From assembly GCF_041146795.1 (NCBI RefSeq), contig NC_135183.1, positions 18,232,840 through 18,296,839 on the forward strand: a stretch of DNA of 64,000 bases, written 5' to 3'. A model generated the notes under the pieces. That model searched no databases and was not told the origin of the DNA. It was given only the letters and a program-made list of their open reading frames with translations. This DNA comes from Maylandia zebra (lineage: Eukaryota; Chordata; Actinopteri; Cichliformes; Cichlidae). Of the stretch, positions 46,603 to 64,000 are shown in pieces (the first letter of the stretch is position 1; every line of letters starts with the position of its first letter). A program made the position numbers and the translations under genes.

Positions 46603-47268
46603 TAACTGAAATGGTATTGATATGAAAACTGTTAAAAATGTAATTGAATGATTTTAAAAACCTCCAACCTTCATCTGCAATCTGTCATTATAAGGCGGTA
46701 CAATTCCGAACAAAATGAATAGGCCTGTTTCTCTACACTCACGATTCACCCAAACACTAGTGAAATACTTTATTGATAGACTGGATAAATATTTAAATGA
46801 ACACAAACTATTAATAGAGAGTTGACATGGATTTATGTCAAACTGATTGTTTAATGCATTAATTGAACTAAATGAAGAAATCACAAATTGTATCAGTCAA
46901 AGAACGTATGCACATGGAGTCTTTATTGACTTGAAGAAAGCTGTTGACACACTTGCCAATCACATATTAATTGATAAATTGGAAATGTATGGTATTAGAT
47001 GGGTGGCGTTGGACTGGATGAAAAGTTACATAAACAACAGGCAACAGTTTATGAAGGTGGGAGAACATTAATCAAACTTTTAAACCTTGCTTGTGGAGTT
47101 ATATGGGGTCTAAACCTCTAGATCATCAGATATATTGCGGTTCATTTTATTTGCAAATGATACAAATAATCTTTATCATGGAGAAAATTCACAGCAGCTT
47201 TTAGTAAATTCACATAAGAATTTACTAAAAACAAATTATCACTGAATTTAAGCAAAACTAAAATTCTA
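46603..47268 (+). mobile_element. LINE-D (middle part): RT remnant
   Basis: After the CACTA end the LINE resumes with 'NGIDMKTVKNVIE'. Then come 'LFNALIELNEEITNCISQRT', 'AHGVFIDLKKAVDTLANHIL' (first RT Asp), 'YGIRWVALDWMKSYINNRQQ' and 'FILFANDTNNLYHG' (YADD position read as FAND, so the first Asp of that box is lost). It is degenerate and non-functional. The truncated RTE copy interrupts it at 47269. Confidence 0.78.
46847..47071 (+). pseudogene. LINE-D RT fragment ORF
   Basis: A 74-codon open frame covers RT motifs 2 to 4, with the catalytic 'FIDLKKAVDT' (Phe usual at the Val position). It ends shortly before the region where the catalytic box is read as FAND in another frame. Confidence 0.75.
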
Positions 47269-47647
47269 TCCATCCAACCATATTTTTCCACTTATTCGGG
47301 GCCGGGTCGTGGAGGCAGCAGCCCAAGCAGAGAAGCCCAGACCTCCCTCTCCCCAGCCACCTCCTCCAGCCTATGCGGGGGGACACCAAGGCGTTTCCAG
47401 GCCAGCCGAGAGATATAATCTCTCCAGCGTGTCCTGGGTCTGCCCTGGGGCCTCCTCCCGGTGGGACATGCCTGGAAAACCTCACCCAGGAGGCGCCCAG
47501 GGGGCATCCTTCTCAGATGCCCGAACCACCTCAACAGGCTCCTTTCGATGTGGAGCAGCAGCTGCTCTACTCTGAGCCCCTCCCGAATGGCCGAACTTCT
47601 CACCCTATCTCTAAGGGAGACGCCAGCCACCCTTCGGAGGAATTTTG
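47269..47647 (-). mobile_element. 5'-truncated RTE copy, 379 bp
   Basis: It is flanked by an 8-bp duplication AAATTCTA (47261-47268 and 47648-47655). The minus strand reads the last 112 residues of the RTE protein ('[20 protein letters not shown]' to 'RPGPE') at high identity with the full-length copy, followed by a short GGAT-type tail. It interrupts LINE-D. Confidence 0.92.
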
Positions 47648-47655
47648 AAATTCTA

Positions 47656-47800
47656 ATGAAGTTTTTTTTATTTTAAAGTTCAAATATCTATATATTTGAA
47701 ATATCATTATCTTAAAAATGTTAAACATGGAGAATGATTTATGCAGCATTTGAAAATGTGTGCATAATATTTATGAGCTACTGTAACCTTTCACCCAAAG
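47656..47800. other. AT-rich spacer before the ptprb 3' UTR
   Basis: This may hold the last traces of LINE-D; nothing else is recognisable. Confidence 0.35.
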
Positions 47801-47814
47801 AAAAAAGGCCACAA

Positions 47815-49860
47815 ACAGTGAGGCAGATATTTTTATTCAGCACTTTATGATCAAGTTTACAACAACAGGACAGCAAATTCTAAAACTCAATTACACATTT
47901 TCTTAGGGCCTGGTTATTTAAATCCAACTCACTTTCATGAATCCATCACGATATGACAAACATAATAAAGTTTACATAAAACAATCCAGCAGGTCGAATG
48001 TATCAGAGAAAATCTTTAAAAAAAAGAAAAAGTGCAGACCAGCTTTCATAATAATTAATTTAGCCATAGTATTTTAAATGTAATGTAAATGTAAAATGCC
48101 ATATCATAATACTATAAAATAAAATATGTTGCATGGGCAGAGGTAATTTAAAATGAAAATCCTCCAGCAAAAAAAATCTCTGCTTTTTCTAGAAACGTAT
48201 ACAATCACAAAAGTCAAATTCTTTCACAATATTTATAATGATGGTTTTATTAAGAAAACATGAGGTTTCTGCATTGTATTCATACTTCAGTCTATTATGT
48301 TTAAAGTTTAAATGGTTTACAAGCATTAATTACATTAAAGAGGAGATCAGTGCGCTCATTTCCAACTCCAGAGCTTTCTTCTCAGGCTAGTAAAGTAGCT
48401 TAATGTGATATCGAGTATTTTTTACTATTATTATTTTTTAATCCTCTGAGAAACAGGCTACTGTCACTTTAAGGCCCCTCCCCTCTCTTAAAACTTATCT
48501 TATGATTAGCCAGCTTTCAGAAGCCAGTTGAGGGGCGGCACTTGGAGCTTGTGATCTGTACTAAAAGTACTTTTCTTTACAGGGATTACATTTGCATACC
48601 TCAGTATTTAAAACTTTGGCCACGTTTAACATGAATGTCTAATGCTGTATTATAAAATATATGACAGAGAATAAAGCCTCTTTAAAGTCTGAATACAGCA
48701 GGTTATGTTTGCTTGCAGCTACTCAACAGGTATAAAAGAGAAACAGAAGTATTACACAACCAGGCAGTTGTTGACAGACATATATATTCATCATATTGTA
48801 AAAAAGAAAAAAAAAAGAGTATTACATCTATATTTACATACAGCAATATGTGTGTTTAGAATTTTTAAATAAACAGCTTATATGGAGCAGTAAGTGAGAA
48901 CATACTGGAGGGTATAAAAAATAGATGGCTCTTTCCTTCCCTGCTGTCACTCAGTTATTATTTGGATCACAACAACCTGAGATCAACCAGTGCCTACATT
49001 AAAGGGACTCCACTATGTTTTTCAATGAGTTTAAATCCATTTTTAACAATTTAATTTTTCAAAGTTTGTTGTTTTTGTTGACAATAAACTATATATTTTT
49101 TTAACATTTAGGATTCAGATAGGGCTGAATTTGATCGATCATTTGTGTCTTCTCTCTGTAGGTTTGAGTCAAAGCAGTCCTGTAAATTGAGCTGTTCCAG
49201 TATGTTTAGCTGGTGGACTTTGCTGGACTGTCAGGTGGATTTAGAAAAAAAAAAAGAAAGAAATCCAATTTGCATGCCAATCTGAGCTCAGATGCAGATT
49301 ATTTAACAGGTACTCACAGTTCTTAAACAGCTTTACGGAAGATGATTTATTCAAAATTACAGAAATGACTATATAATTATAATAATATGCTGCACAATTA
49401 TCATTCAATCCTTTTTTAAAATATATAAACGTATGGTTAAAAATAATAAGTGTCAGATGTTTTAATGGTTTTGGATTCTTGTGTTGAATAAAATCAGACT
49501 GTAGATTTAGTGGAAAGTCTGTGAGGTGTTATTTGCTAAATTTTAAAAACTTTTCTCAGATTGTGTTGATCACCAGCTGATCACCAGCTCTAGCTACGAA
49601 AGTCTTCCCTGCAGCGCCAACAAACCCAGAACCTCCGACTTGTCTTATGCTTTGTTTTTATTTAATCCCAAATCTGCACTTTAATTTCTACTTTTCCTCA
49701 ATGAATTTGTTGCTGTAAAACCAGTGATTCAGAGTGCAAGACCTACAGCCCTGAAAAAAGGTTTTTACAATCTTGGACTTATTTATTTATATTCCCTGTT
49801 TTGTCCGTTTCTTGTGTTGGAATGTTTCCTCGTTTTGATCGCATGAACATCGTCATCTCT
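47815..49860 (-). other. ptprb: Probable ptprb 3' untranslated region
   Basis: The stretch follows the stop codon on the minus strand without ORFs, is AT-rich and free of recognisable transposons. A poly(A) signal AATAAA (minus) is at 47837-47832, with other candidates further upstream such as near 48246. The true polyadenylation site is inferred. Transposon density is very low here in contrast to the 46 kb to the left, which is consistent with transcribed, selected sequence. Confidence 0.5.
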
Positions 49861-63327
<13,467 letters not shown>

Positions 63328-64000
63328 CTAGAAAAGAGGAGATAAGGACACAAGGAGAGGAAAGAAGTATAGAAAAAATGAAGACAAGATGAGAAGAAAG
63401 ATGATGAATGAAAAGTGACAAAAGGAGACAAAAAGAACAAGTCCAATGAACTTTCTGTTTCTCACTTTGCTTATTTTCAAGTTTGACCTTCATGAGTAAA
63501 ATAAATTCCTTGTGGTGTTTATCTTTTCAAAACAAAGAGCGACAAGTCTGCTGCTGCGAAAGTCCCCATTTATTTTTCCTGATCAGATGATAAAATCACT
63601 CTTTAAGAGATGATGAATGTTCCTGAGGACAAAGACAGAGGCAAAGGACAACACATTTGTCATTTTTTGGGCTGGGAGCAGACAGAAGATAGAAAAATAA
63701 GATGGAACTTTTGTATTCAAGAGGTGAAAATAAGGGCCTTTGATCTGTAAACATAAGCTAATTATGACATAATTATTGTACTACAAAATTATTTGGATTA
63801 AAACTCCTGTGAGTACAACAGATAAATAGATAAAATCAGCACTAATCTGACTGCCCCCTCTTACATTAGCCAAACCAAATAAGTGAATATTTTGCTGAGA
63901 TTAATTCATTCTTATTTCATTTGTGCTCATTTCTGCTGACCAGTTTTTGATTGGTTATTTCATGCAGTTTAACGGTTAGTAGTTGTTGAAATTCATTCGA
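63328..64000. other. ptprb intron at the right edge
   Basis: No further exon on the minus strand is visible up to the end of the window. The gene's remaining ectodomain lies beyond the window. Confidence 0.7.

Noticed and set aside
1-47800. Possible endogenous retrovirus or LTR element
   Set aside because: I found no LTR pair, primer-binding site, gag, protease, integrase or env-like reading; all RT sequences are of LINE type.

Overview
This window looks like nuclear DNA of a teleost fish, plausibly a cichlid. The evidence is intron-rich vertebrate coding exons, tRNA-derived SINEs of teleost type, Tc1/mariner, hAT, piggyBac-like and CACTA DNA transposons, and many degenerate APE-type LINEs. 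The species call is inference; I see no bacterial, organellar or rRNA sequence.

Only one host gene is clear: the 3' half of ptprb (receptor tyrosine phosphatase beta, R3 family), on the minus strand from 63327 to 49861. Seventeen exons with matching splice phases encode about 655 residues: a fibronectin III domain, further membrane-proximal ectodomain, one transmembrane helix, an 18-bp juxtamembrane microexon, a single complete catalytic domain and a YENF/NPEY-type tail. Its 3' UTR probably runs down to about 47.8 kb. The gene continues past the right edge.

The left 47 kb is a transposon graveyard in which old LINEs act as rulers for younger insertions. LINE-A (3.56-11.15 kb, +) is split by an unclassified element that itself carries a hAT element, then by a Tc1 element and another hAT fragment. 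At 11.29-12.96 kb lies a DNA element with an 8-bp target duplication and a decayed THAP-like ORF. LINE-B (about 17.2-21.8 kb, -), whose ORF begins with a canonical 2A-like motif, is split by a TTAA-flanked piggyBac-type element and a SINE. LINE-C (22.0-34.2 kb, +) is split by a 10.9-kb element with 565-bp terminal inverted repeats and a 7-bp target duplication. LINE-D (37.7-47.7 kb, +) is split by an 8.6-kb CACTA (EnSpm) element carrying zinc-finger and SAM-like exons, into which a near-intact 3.37-kb RTE retrotransposon jumped; a truncated RTE copy lies 1 kb further on.

The most unusual object is the 10.9-kb long-TIR element. It holds no recognisable transposase. It does contain an exon matching host arl6ip6, truncated upstream but still with a splice donor, and exon-like blocks on both strands that converge tail-to-tail on either side of that exon. 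This looks like a gene-fragment-capturing (Pack-type) element, which is my best candidate for something undescribed.
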